DNA from: Liquidambar formosana
Lineage: Eukaryota; Streptophyta; Magnoliopsida; Saxifragales; Altingiaceae
Assembly (NCBI GenBank): GCA_039720395.1
Contig: CM077820.1
Span: 14,965,848 to 15,029,847 of the forward strand
Reading direction: 5' to 3'
DNA length: 64,000 nt
Shown: positions 24,986 through 34,290 of the stretch, one piece after another
Position numbering within the stretch: position 1 is the stretch's first letter
How the letters are laid out: each line of letters begins with the position of its first letter
Translations under genes and position numbers: made by a program
The notes under the pieces: model-generated
What the model was told of the DNA's origin: nothing
What the model saw: the letters and a program-made list of their open reading frames with translations, nothing else
Databases searched by the model: none

Positions 24986-25540
24986 AAGGGCCTGTTTGTT
25001 ACCTATGAATTTCAGGTGGGAAATTTCAAGCTATTAGGAACTGATAGAAATTCGGCTCTTCATTTGACAAGATTTAACAGGAACTGAAATACCCTTGAAT
25101 ACCTCAATTCCCATGAAATGCAGGATTATCAACACCAATCGAAAATTCTAACTTCGTTAACTTTATAAGCTTGCTAATGTTTATACTCAATATTTTTCTT
25201 TACCCAAAAAATAATTATTTTTTGGGCAGAATTATCATCAAGTGATTAGACTAAAATTGGACGTAAACAGTCAGGGAATTTTCTTTTTTTTTTTTTTCAT
25301 TTACAAAAATCAACTGAATTGGTTAAAATATGTGATTTTGGGTTTTCTTCATCCCAGGAAAAAAGAAGAAGTGATTTTCGGTTTTGAACAGCTTAAATTG
25401 ACAAGAAGAGAGATGATTTTGGCAAGATTAGATTTTCTTTGATTACAAATAATCAGTCAAAGAGAGAAGTCTTTTTGAAATCCGAACAACAATAACCTTA
25501 AATCTCAGAATTAAAACTCTTAGCAAACGAATAGACCCTT
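24986..25540. mobile_element. MITE with AAGGGCCTGTTTGTT-type ends (copy B)
   Basis: Orthologue of 6609-7196 in the duplicated segment; the same inverted ends, slightly diverged. It shows the insertion predates the duplication. Confidence 0.5.
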
Positions 25541-26220
25541 GAAGGAAACTACAATGCTTAAGATAACAAATCAGAAGAGACCCTTTATGAGAAAAGCTCT
25601 TTGGAAGAATTCACAAAATTGATCTCCAACAACAGAAATCAAAAAACTGAGACCATAGTACTGCTCAATTTAGTTTATGAGAGCAAAAACACAGCAAAGA
25701 GAGCATTAAACCGCAACCCAAATGCTAATAACCAAGATAAACCTCTAGAGCAAAAACAGAATAGAAGAACAGACAATCTGCCAGACCTTACCAAATCGAT
25801 CTGAACAACACCTCAAAAAACCACTTCCAAATAGAAGAAAAGCCACTTCTCCACGGCCCGACTCCACAACACAAGCAAAGAAACCTAGAGAAATATATGT
25901 GTATATACACACACAGAAAATCATAGCCAAACAACAAAAACCCTAAAAATCGAATAAAAAAAACCCTAAAAATCAATTGTATCTACGTGTGTGTAGGAAC
26001 AGAAGTAGAAGTAATCGAACCAAAATAGGTGAGAAAGTGAGTCAGAGAGCGAGAGAGAGAGGAATTTGTACCGATTGAGGGATTGCTACAGCGATCTGCG
26101 ATGGCTTCCAGTGAGGCTGTCCAATGACCGCCGATTGTACTACCGGAGGCAGCTGTAGCGAGGAACGTGAGCTGGTCGACGATAAGGTGAGGATTTATGC
26201 GGGAAAGCGAGCTACAAAAA

Positions 26221-27235
26221 AGAGTTTAGCATAGTCCAAAATGGTTCCAATACAAGGGTACCATAATTGGGATCATGTTCCACATGGTTACAATACACAC
26301 AAACATTCATATTTTCCTATTACGTCCATAATCTCAAATACAAATTACGTTTCTGTTCAATATTACATGCCCAAAATATTTAACATAATAAGCCTCTTAT
26401 AAAATCATCAATAGTTTTAACACACTAATTAACAACATTCATCACATTAACAAGTATCTCAATAAGCCACCATCAGCATCACTTGGAAGGCGTCATGTCC
26501 CTTGTAAAACCTGGGAAAAAGAGAAGGATGAGCCATCAACCATAAGAAACATTTTTGTATATAATAGTACACCAAAGTTTCGAAGAAAGAACAATTTAAT
26601 ATAATACTTGATTTTCAAATTATAGTCAACTCACACCAAAACAAGTTCAAGGACTAAGGCAAATTCTCATTTCATAAAGCTATAGCCATTTTCAAAACCC
26701 TTTCCAATTTATTCATTCATTCACTTGAATGCCACATATGATATGTAGGGTTGGCTTTCTATTCATGCCAATCTCAAGTATTGAATCTCCCTAATAGATA
26801 GGCTCTGAGCGTAGAAATAGGATCACATATCCAAGAAATTCGGGAAAGGCACACTTTCCCCAAGACCATGAAGGGGAAACACACAATAACTCGAGTTCAA
26901 CGACCTTTCACTCTCATTTTAGGTATTCTAAAATCCAAGTTCATAAATATCCATTTAGCTTTCCTATAGCCCCAAAACCATAGTATTCAAAAGTGTAGTC
27001 TCATACATTAAAAATCCATAATTTTCCATCTCAAAACCACGTTTGGTCATTTAAAATTTAAATTCTCAAAATTAGCCCCAATTGCAAAACATGAAGCTCT
27101 ATTAACTAATTGTGAAATGCCTAACCAACATAATTTCCACAATTTAATCATAACATTGAAAGCCAAATACAATTTCATATGTTTCCCAAAATTCCAAATA
27201 TTCATCATATGGTGCATAAATCAAAATTGTGCTTC
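26221..27235 (+). repeat. Dispersed intergenic block, copy 2
   Basis: 26221-26747 matches 15517-16092, and the rest up to about 27235 continues to match 44707-45712, apart from a TIR element inserted in that third copy. Non-coding. It lies immediately upstream of the RPA34-like copy B, so it may supply that gene's promoter region. Confidence 0.75.
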
Positions 27236-27931
27236 AAGATACATACGTACAATTTAATCCAAAGTCTAGAAATCTTAGACCTTGTAGAATAATCTCACAA
27301 GCAAACATAACTCATCAACATTTTCTCATGAAATTGCATTTTGTATAGCACCTTATAAAAAAAAAATTGAAAAAAATGCACAATACATTAAGAAACCTAT
27401 AAATGTAGCCGCAAATTCCGTAGGTCATCTTCGAAACATATATGCATATCAGAATCTTAGCAATGTACCAAGGTATCAATGTTGCCCATGCACCTTAGAA
27501 TGCAAGGTAGTAGCTCTTCTAGAGTGAAAATGCAAGAAAATCCAACACTTTAAAGCCAAAATCAAAGCCTTATCTGAGGACCTTTGGACGAAAGGGCAAT
27601 TTGTAAGGCTTAAATAAAATCAGAATTACAAAATTCCCCAAACAACAAATTCTACGAGGTTGGAGCAATCCCGACGGTCCCTAATGGGCCAATGGGCCAA
27701 ACTTTTTGTGTAAATATGGATTGGTCGGCCCCAAACAACATGATACATTATATATGAGAAATGAAATTATCCCTGATTATCAAAACCTCAAGTACAGTAA
27801 GATAGTAAAACAATTGATTAATTATAAAACAAAATGAAAAAAAAAAAGGGTGAAAGAAAAGGAAAACTTCAAAAGAAAGTGAGAGCTTATAGTCATAAAT
27901 TGTTACCCATGTACCAAGTCATTGGTGTTCT
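27236..27931. other. Intergenic DNA downstream of the receptor-like gene
   Basis: No gene or element with defined ends is seen. It includes the likely 3' untranslated region and polyadenylation region of the minus-strand receptor-like protein gene ending at 27932. Confidence 0.5.
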
Positions 27932-30900
27932 TCAGTTGACGGGGTGGTTTCTGCGCATCTTTTTCTTCAGCATTGCTACCTTCACTACTATTGCCACAAT
28001 TATCCTGTCTTTGGTTTCATCGACAAACCTGAAATAAGCATATCTCCAACTTTTCTTGAATATTAGAACCCCCAAGGTTCCCCATAACCCAGTCATGAAG
28101 CCTAGCATTACAACGATGTAAAACCACACCTTTTCGGACACACCTTCCTTGTCATTTTCTTCATGACCAATAGGTGTTGGAGCTTCATGTGGTGGGCATT
28201 TATTTGGCAGTGGAGCTCCACAAAGTTCAAGGTTGCCAGCATAAATGGAAGGGTCGTCAAGAGTTTGGAGCTGATTTCCTGTCGGAATTTGTCCGAAGAG
28301 GTTGTTGTAAGACAAGTTCAGGTGGCTAAGCCACGTTAAAGCTGACATGCTCTGTGGAATCAAACCTGAAAGATGATTGCTAGAGAAGTCAAGAGATTCC
28401 AATGACCTCAAGTTCCCTACGTTCTTTGGGATGGTTCCGGTTAAATGATTATGTGACAGATTCAAACCCATCAATTTAGAAAGGGTTGTGAGCTCCTCGG
28501 GGATCATGCCAACCAAGTTATTACTTGAAAGGTCCATGTTGACTACCAACCGGGTTATTTTTTCATATTTTTGCTCTGTACCTTTGATGACCTCCATGAC
28601 TTTCTGCTTATCCCAATTTCCTATCGTAGGTGGAGAAGATCTGGTATAGACGGAAGGGAAATCTTCTTCATGAGCCATGCCAACGAAATTGCCAAAACAA
28701 CGAGGGATGGTTCCCGTAAGATTGTTATACGCAAGGTCCAAGATTTTCAGATGCAAGAGATTGCATATTTCTGGAGGAATACTACCGTTGTATGTATTAT
28801 TTCGTAGCCTCAGAATATGCAAAGATCCAAGCTTCTCTCCAATCCATTTAGGTATATTTCCAGAGAGTTTATTTTCGCCAAGATCCAAAACAATCAATTC
28901 TTTGCAATCTCTCAAGGTTGAAGGAAGCTCTCCGTTAAGACTATTGTTGTTCAGGTGCAACCATGCCAGATCAGAAAGATTCCCAAAAGAGCTTGGAATA
29001 GGCCCTATTAGCCTGTTGGATGATAGATCAATATCATATAAATAGCTTGGCATAATAGGAGAATACCTCCCAAAAGAGTTTGGAGTAGGACTATACCCTG
29101 GAAACATGCTGTTTGAGGTATATGGCGTCCTCAAATTCCTCCAACAATTAGGAATGCTCCCAGATAAGCTGTTATTTGAGAGGTCTAGAGACAACAAAGT
29201 TTCTATTTTGCACAATGAGCTTGGTATTGTACCATTTATAAGGTTCTGATCGAGATATAAAATTTTCAATACACGCATCATATGACCAATATTTTGTGGA
29301 AGGGGCCCTGAGATCGAGTTATTAGAAAGAAATACATCCTCTACATGAGGGAGAATAGGAAACCGTCCACTGATTTGGTTGTGAGAGAGATCCAAGGTGG
29401 AGACGTGCAAATCCTGAAACCATTTGGGGATAGGTCCTGAGATGCTAGCATTGGAGAGATCTAGCATTGTGACTTCCTTTTGCGTTCGAAGCCATTGTGG
29501 GAGAGTCCCAATTTTGCAAGAACTCATAATGATGGAATTGAGTTGAAAAGGAGGTTGCCAGTCAGACTTCGCATCAAAAGCCAAATGATAATTAGAACTA
29601 ATATTCAACCATTCCAACCTTGAGAGGTTTGCAAAGTGAACTCCAGAGAGTTTACCTTCTAAGGAATTTGAAGAGATGTCTAGTCTCTGAAGGTTTAAAA
29701 GTTTTCCAAGAGAATCTGGAATGACTCCATTCAACTGATTAGAAGAAAGATTTAATGTTCTCAAACTAGACAATTCCCCCAATGCTTTCGGAATGGTCCC
29801 ATTCAACTGATTATTGGAAAGATCTAGAACTCTTAAGTTAGACAATTTCCCCATTGTTTCCGCAATGATCCCAGTCAACTGATTATTAGCAAGATATAAT
29901 TCTTTCAGAGCCAACAATTTCCCCAATGAAGCTGGAATCGGACCAGAGAACAAATTACTGCTAAAATCAAGACTTTTTAATTTTGTAAACTTCCCTAACT
30001 GATCCGGCAAATAACCACTGAATTCATTAAGAGTTAAACTCAGTTCCTCCAAATCATATTCAATGCATCTGGATATATTTCTTTGACTTTCTAATAACTC
30101 TCCGTGAAGTAGGGAATTGAAAGACAAATCTAATGATTTCAAGTAACAAAGATTCCATAAGATCTTTGATAACCCACCATCGATGCTATTGAACTCATTG
30201 GATGCTAGATTGAGATGTACAAGGCTCTGAAAATTACCCAGCCAGTGTGGAATTGAAGAATTGAAAGAGTTTCTTGAAAGATCAAGGACTCTTAGAGAGC
30301 TCATGTTTTGAATAACATGTGGAAATGGGCCATGGAATGAATTACCCCCAAGATCTAGGTATTCAACAGAAGAAAGAAACGTGGAATTAGTGGAAGCTTG
30401 AGAAAGATGAGTGATTGATAACCCACCTTCAATGCTATTGAAATGATTGTTTGCAAGATTGAGATGTACGAGATTCTGAAAATTACCCAGCCAGTGTGGA
30501 ATTGAAGAATTGAAAGAGTTTTTTGAAAGATCAAGGACTCTTAGAGAGCTCATGTCTTGAATAACATGTGGAAATGGGCCATGGAATGAATTACCCCCAA
30601 GATCTAGGTATTCAACAGAAGAAAGAAACGTGGAATTAGCGTAAGCCTGAGAAAGATGAGTGTTGTTGAGTTCGCAAAATGCCAAGCGTAACACTAGCAA
30701 AGAAGGGAGCATGTTGAGTACCTGCATCACATTACGAGCCCCACCAAGGTGTACGCCGCTCATGTCAAGGTGTTGCAAGGACCATAGACGAGAGACCCAT
30801 TCAAGATTCTGAATAGTTGGTGCTCCAGACAAATTATTAAGATCAAGGACACGCAAGTTGGTGAGATTTCCGAGCTGAGGGGGAACCATCCCGCTAAAGT

Positions 30901-31360
30901 TGGCATAAGAGAGATTGAGATACCTTAAATGTTCCATCAAACCCAAGAACTTTGGAATTGGGGTTCCTTCGAAATCGTTCCCACTGAAGTCCAAGTAATT
31001 CAAGTAGCTCAACTCCAGCAAACAAGAGTTTATCTCCCGAGCCATTAGCAAGCCGTCAGATACGTTGGAGTAATCTGAGAGATCCAAGTCGTCTGTGACT
31101 GTTTCCCTTCTTCGGAGGTCAAGCTTGACAACATGTCCAGTACTTGTACTGCAGCTTACTCCTTCCCATTTGCAACAATCTATGCCTTCCCAGGAAGAGA
31201 GCCTAAGAGCAGGGCCTCTGAGACTTCGTTTGAACTTGAGAAGAGCTTGTCTCTCTTCTTCTATGCAACCGAAGCTTGAATTCCCGCACAAGCAGAACTG
31301 TGCGGTTTCAATGAACAACAAAGCAACTAGAAGAAGCCCAGCAGTGTTAAATTTCCCCAT
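27932..31360 (-). CDS. LRR receptor-like protein, EIX2 type (cell-surface receptor, no kinase)
   Basis: An intronless 1142-residue protein. The chosen start is the ATG at 31360 (MGKFNTAGLLLVALLFIETA), which begins a hydrophobic signal peptide. Then come an N-terminal LRR cap (CIEEERQALLKFKRSL ... CCKWEGVSC), a long array of about 24-residue extracellular LRRs with IP and GxIP signatures, a short non-LRR island before the last LRRs (about residues 900-945), an acidic juxtamembrane stretch (NDKEGVSEK), one membrane helix at about 1078-1101, and a 41-residue basic tail (KKSWRYAYFRFVDETKDR). This layout is that of plant receptor-like proteins such as tomato EIX2 and apple HcrVf. Such proteins detect apoplastic microbial signals and act through SOBIR1/BAK1-type kinases; the ligand here is unknown. 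Residues about 231-313 and 314-396 are an in-frame tandem repeat. No stop or frameshift is seen, so it is probably functional. Confidence 0.95.
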   Translation of the reverse strand: MGKFNTAGLLLVALLFIETAQFCLCGNSSFGCIEEERQALLKFKRSLRGPALRLSSWEGIDCCKWEGVSCSTSTGHVVKLDLRRRETVTDDLDLSDYSNVSDGLLMAREINSCLLELSYLNYLDFSGNDFEGTPIPKFLGLMEHLRYLNLSYANFSGMVPPQLGNLTNLRVLDLNNLSGAPTIQNLEWVSRLWSLQHLDMSGVHLGGARNVMQVLNMLPSLLVLRLAFCELNNTHLSQAYANSTFLSSVEYLDLGGNSFHGPFPHVIQDMSSLRVLDLSKNSFNSSIPHWLGNFQNLVHLNLANNHFNSIEGGLSITHLSQASTNSTFLSSVEYLDLGGNSFHGPFPHVIQNMSSLRVLDLSRNSFNSSIPHWLGNFQSLVHLNLASNEFNSIDGGLSKILWNLCYLKSLDLSFNSLLHGELLESQRNISRCIEYDLEELSLTLNEFSGYLPDQLGKFTKLKSLDFSSNLFSGPIPASLGKLLALKELYLANNQLTGIIAETMGKLSNLRVLDLSNNQLNGTIPKALGELSSLRTLNLSSNQLNGVIPDSLGKLLNLQRLDISSNSLEGKLSGVHFANLSRLEWLNISSNYHLAFDAKSDWQPPFQLNSIIMSSCKIGTLPQWLRTQKEVTMLDLSNASISGPIPKWFQDLHVSTLDLSHNQISGRFPILPHVEDVFLSNNSISGPLPQNIGHMMRVLKILYLDQNLINGTIPSSLCKIETLLSLDLSNNSLSGSIPNCWRNLRTPYTSNSMFPGYSPTPNSFGRYSPIMPSYLYDIDLSSNRLIGPIPSSFGNLSDLAWLHLNNNSLNGELPSTLRDCKELIVLDLGENKLSGNIPKWIGEKLGSLHILRLRNNTYNGSIPPEICNLLHLKILDLAYNNLTGTIPRCFGNFVGMAHEEDFPSVYTRSSPPTIGNWDKQKVMEVIKGTEQKYEKITRLVVNMDLSSNNLVGMIPEELTTLSKLMGLNLSHNHLTGTIPKNVGNLRSLESLDFSSNHLSGLIPQSMSALTWLSHLNLSYNNLFGQIPTGNQLQTLDDPSIYAGNLELCGAPLPNKCPPHEAPTPIGHEENDKEGVSEKVWFYIVVMLGFMTGLWGTLGVLIFKKSWRYAYFRFVDETKDRIIVAIVVKVAMLKKKMRRNHPVN
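30170..30667 (-). repeat. In-frame 249-bp tandem duplication inside the LRR gene
   Basis: Two consecutive units of 249 bp (83 codons): 30667-30419 and 30418-30170. Both encode STFLSSVEYLDLGGNSFHGP and following residues with only a few differences. The unit covers about three and a half LRRs and keeps the frame and LRR phase. Confidence 0.9.
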
Positions 31361-31464
31361 GTTCAAGAACAGCAGACCACCGTTTTATCCTTTTTTTTAT
31401 GGGGGGTTCTGGAAAACTATGAAGGGTGATGGATATTTATCGACCAGGACCATGCATGGATTGG

Positions 31465-31672
31465 GATTTGCTCAAGTTGGGGTCTTTAACTGGACGCTCA
31501 ATTTAGCGTTAGATTTTGGACACGTGGGGAATGCAATTATCAACGGCTGGGCTTCTCCTACAAATGCTAAAGCTTCCTCATCCCAGCCGTTGATAATTGC
31601 ATCCCCCCACATGTCCGAAATCTAACGCTAAATTGAGCGTCAAGTTAAAGACCCCAACTTGAGCAAATCAAA
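31465..31672. mobile_element. Foldback MITE just upstream of the receptor-like gene
   Basis: Arms of about 85 bp (GATTTGCTCAAGTTGGGGTC ... CAACGGCTGGG) are inverted at 31577-31672, around a spacer of about 25 bp containing TGCTAAAGC. Pairing is nearly perfect. It lies about 105 bp upstream of the start codon of the minus-strand receptor-like gene, so it is in its promoter or leader. Confidence 0.8.
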
Positions 31673-31733
31673 TCCAAAGAAAGGGACCTTTTAAAGGACT
31701 GGATGACCTTTGGATCGTATAGCTACCCCCGAC

Positions 31734-31944
31734 AGGATTTGGATTTGGTGCATTTAGTTACTTTAAATGCATTGTAAAGTTACCGTGTGGTGAGCGACAC
31801 GTGGAGAGAGTTGAGATTGGAGGGCTAAAATTGGTTGGGCGTGAAATAGTTGTCTCAAATCTCAACTCTCTCCACGTGTCGCTCATCGCACGATAACTTC
31901 ATAGTGCATTTAAAGTGACTAAATGCACCAAATCCACTTCCCGA
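31734..31944. mobile_element. Foldback MITE of about 210 bp
   Basis: The left arm (GGATTTGGTGCATTTAGTTA ... GACACGTGGAGAGAGTTGAG) and the right arm (CTCAACTCTCTCCACGTGTC ... TGCACCAAATCC) are inverted copies with a loop around GGTTGGGCGTGAAAT. The copy at 37485-37610 has only the loop and right arm. Confidence 0.75.
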
Positions 31945-32443
31945 CATCAACGGCCCTTGACTTGTTTTTGTTGATATTTCTACCCTGAAAGAATATCTCT
32001 TTATCTCTTTTTTTTTCTTTGCTATATAAGCCTCATTCTTTGGCCAAAATAATGTTACTTGTCTTGATGGCAACTCTCCAGGAGCACGGAATATTTCCTT
32101 GGAACTAGTGGGTCGCAAAATATGGAAACAAATTCACATTTAGATGGGTTTTTAAATAGTAACAATTTTGCCAAAAACTTAGGTTGATGAGATGAATTTT
32201 AATCATTTGATTTTCATAATATATTTTTCTAAAAATTCTATCAGAAAAATCAAATTAATGCGTGAAACCCATCAGTTAATGAATGCTAAGTCAAATTAAT
32301 GCGTAAAACCCATCGATTAATGGATGCTGATCATTTCTCGCAGCTGATGCGGCAAAATTCTATGGTCACTTAGCCAAACTTGACTTGTGCTCACACACTT
32401 TGACCAAGATTTTGTGTGATACAAATCAATTGAATGATCAAGG

Positions 32444-32744
32444 TAGAACTTATGCCACGTGCAAGGCTGGAATCCACTCTAGGAAGGAAAGTCCAGCTTG
32501 CTACCTAACGTGGAGAGTATTGTGTCTTCACATAATTCTCTCCATGATTCAAATCCTTCGAGAGAATTATGTGAAGACACAATACCCTTCCCTTGAATCA
32601 TGGAGAGAATTATGTGAAGACACAATACCCTTCCCTTGAATCATGGAGAGAATTATGTGAAGACACAATACCCTCCACGTTAGGTAGCAAGCTGGACTTT
32701 CCTTCCTAAAGTGGATTCCAGCCTTGCACGTGGCATAAGTTCTA
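32444..32744. mobile_element. Foldback element with 43-bp tandem repeats at its centre
   Basis: Outer arms TAGAACTTATGCCACGTGCA and its inverse pair for about 110 bp. In the centre GAGAGAATTATGTGAAGACA recurs at about 32560, 32603 and 32646, a 43-bp period. The homologous place in the 1.2-kb array has no insert. Flanks share ATCAAGG, a possible target-site duplication. Confidence 0.75.
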
Positions 32745-33014
32745 CAATCAAGGAGATGATTCAGTTCTGTGGCATTTGACTCATCCCTGAGCCCCCTCAA
32801 AGTGAGCCGAGGATTGGACCGAAGGCCCAATTTGACTCTTAAATCAATATGAGGAGCTTTAGAAAGAGGCCTGGTACAATCCTATTGTCCCTTTTACTTT
32901 CTCTCCTGCTATATAAGCCTCATAGTTTTGCTAAAATATGGTTGGTTACATGCATGTCTTGATGGCATGCAATTCTCTAGAACCAAGGAATACTTCATTG
33001 AAAGTGACAATTTG

Positions 33015-33134
33015 TAAGTCACTAGGGTTAGCCTAGTGGCCAGTGAGCCAGGGTAGAGTAACAGGTAGGATTCTGATAGGTTAGGGGTTCGAACCCCTCC
33101 TAGTGTATCCCAAAAAAAAAAAAAAAAAAAAAAA
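33015..33134 (+). mobile_element. tRNA-derived SINE, founding copy (10-bp TSD)
   Basis: About 95 bp plus a poly(A) tail. The A-box-like motif TTAGCCTAGTGGCCAGTG is near 33028 and the B box GGTTCGAACCC is at 33086-33096. It is flanked by TGACAATTTG at 33005-33014 and 33135-33144. The related site at 1833-1842 is empty. Four further copies in the tandem array (38543, 39746, 40950, 42153) share the same insertion site and so arose by duplication, not by separate insertion. Confidence 0.85.
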
Positions 33135-34143
33135 TGACAATTTGCGCACCGCTTTATTGTTACTGGGAGTTTGCATGAATATTTTCTCGAAACCAAACTT
33201 GCACCAAGGAAAGGTCGGGTTGTCTTGTTGATGATCATGGTTTTACGTTTAATTTTGATGACAAACTTTTACTATCCAAAAAAAAGAAAAATTAATGACT
33301 GATTTTATAGTACTCCGTATATGTTGCCTTCTTATGTTTCGTAACTCATGTTCACATTTTAATAAAGGACTATGGAAATTCCATGCCCACATATCAAGCA
33401 CTCAAATGTTTAGGATGCCTTTAAATGAAGTTCGTTTCAAATTGATTTTTTTTTTTTTTGAAAGAAAAATATTTTCTTTTCTTAGGCTTGGTCCCCGCTA
33501 TTTTGCCTTTATATGTTGAAGCAACTTTGATGTTACGAAAATAACTTTGGCACCTAAATACATACGACAGATTAAAGTGTCGAAATTTCTCACTTTGGTT
33601 TGTCCAGTTATTACTTGCCCTGTACCTCGAAATATCCTTAGTCTAGAAAATACGTTGCATTAATCATGATTCATGAGCATGACCAACCATCGAATATATA
33701 TGGTCATCTTCAATTCCAGTGTCTCTACCCGTAAGGATTGGGGCATTGCATTTTGATGAAGTCAATCAATAAATGTGTCTGAAAAGACACATCAATGTCG
33801 CAAAATGTATTGGATATGGCAATACAGAATTGTCCCAACGCATAATTTCTGTCACGAACTTTTCTCACACGGTATGTGACATCTCCCCTTGTTGGTCCCC
33901 ATTAGCAGCCTAATTTTTCTGATTTGCATACTACCTTTTTTTTGTGATAATCTAAAAAAAAATCAATTGTAGCTGATTTGGCAAATTTTTATGCTCGATC
34001 TCTTGGCCAAACTTGAGCCATGTTCACATCCTTGAGGGGGCAAAGTTTGGTTCTCTAGTGACATGTGCCATTAAATGATCCCAATAGCACTTTAGTCCCC
34101 TGAACTTCAAATTATCCTCAAAATAGGCTCATAAAACATTTAC

Positions 34144-34290
34144 GGCTCGTTTGTTTGGCTAGAATCGGAGGGAATAAATTAGAATGGAATGAGAATGAGA
34201 ATTCAATGGTTTGCTATCGCGATGAGAGAGAGGAGAGCATAACATTCCATTATGATTCCTCTCGATTCCGGCTAAACAAACGAAACCTTA
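34144..34290. mobile_element. Foldback MITE of about 147 bp, copy 1
   Basis: Ends GCTCGTTTGTTTGGCTAGAA and TTCCGGCTAAACAAACG are inverted, and the interior arms (GGAATAAATTAGAATGGAATG) also pair. Same insertion in the right copy at 43446-43590. Confidence 0.75.

Larger units (their letters stand above)
21470..26220. repeat. Segmental duplication, copy B
   Basis: Partner of 3765-7883. The length difference is mostly three insertions present only here: LINE fragments at 23541-23692 and about 23975-24376, and a SINE at 24640-24851. The right edge at 26220 coincides with the start of a different dispersed block (26221). Confidence 0.9.

Noticed and set aside
28571..29045. Plus-strand open frames within 28.5-29.1 kb
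   Set aside because: They are antisense shadows of the LRR coding sequence.
33015..33134. Possible functional tRNA gene
   Set aside because: A and B boxes are present, but no cloverleaf with paired acceptor and anticodon arms can be drawn; the poly(A) tail and TSD identify a SINE.
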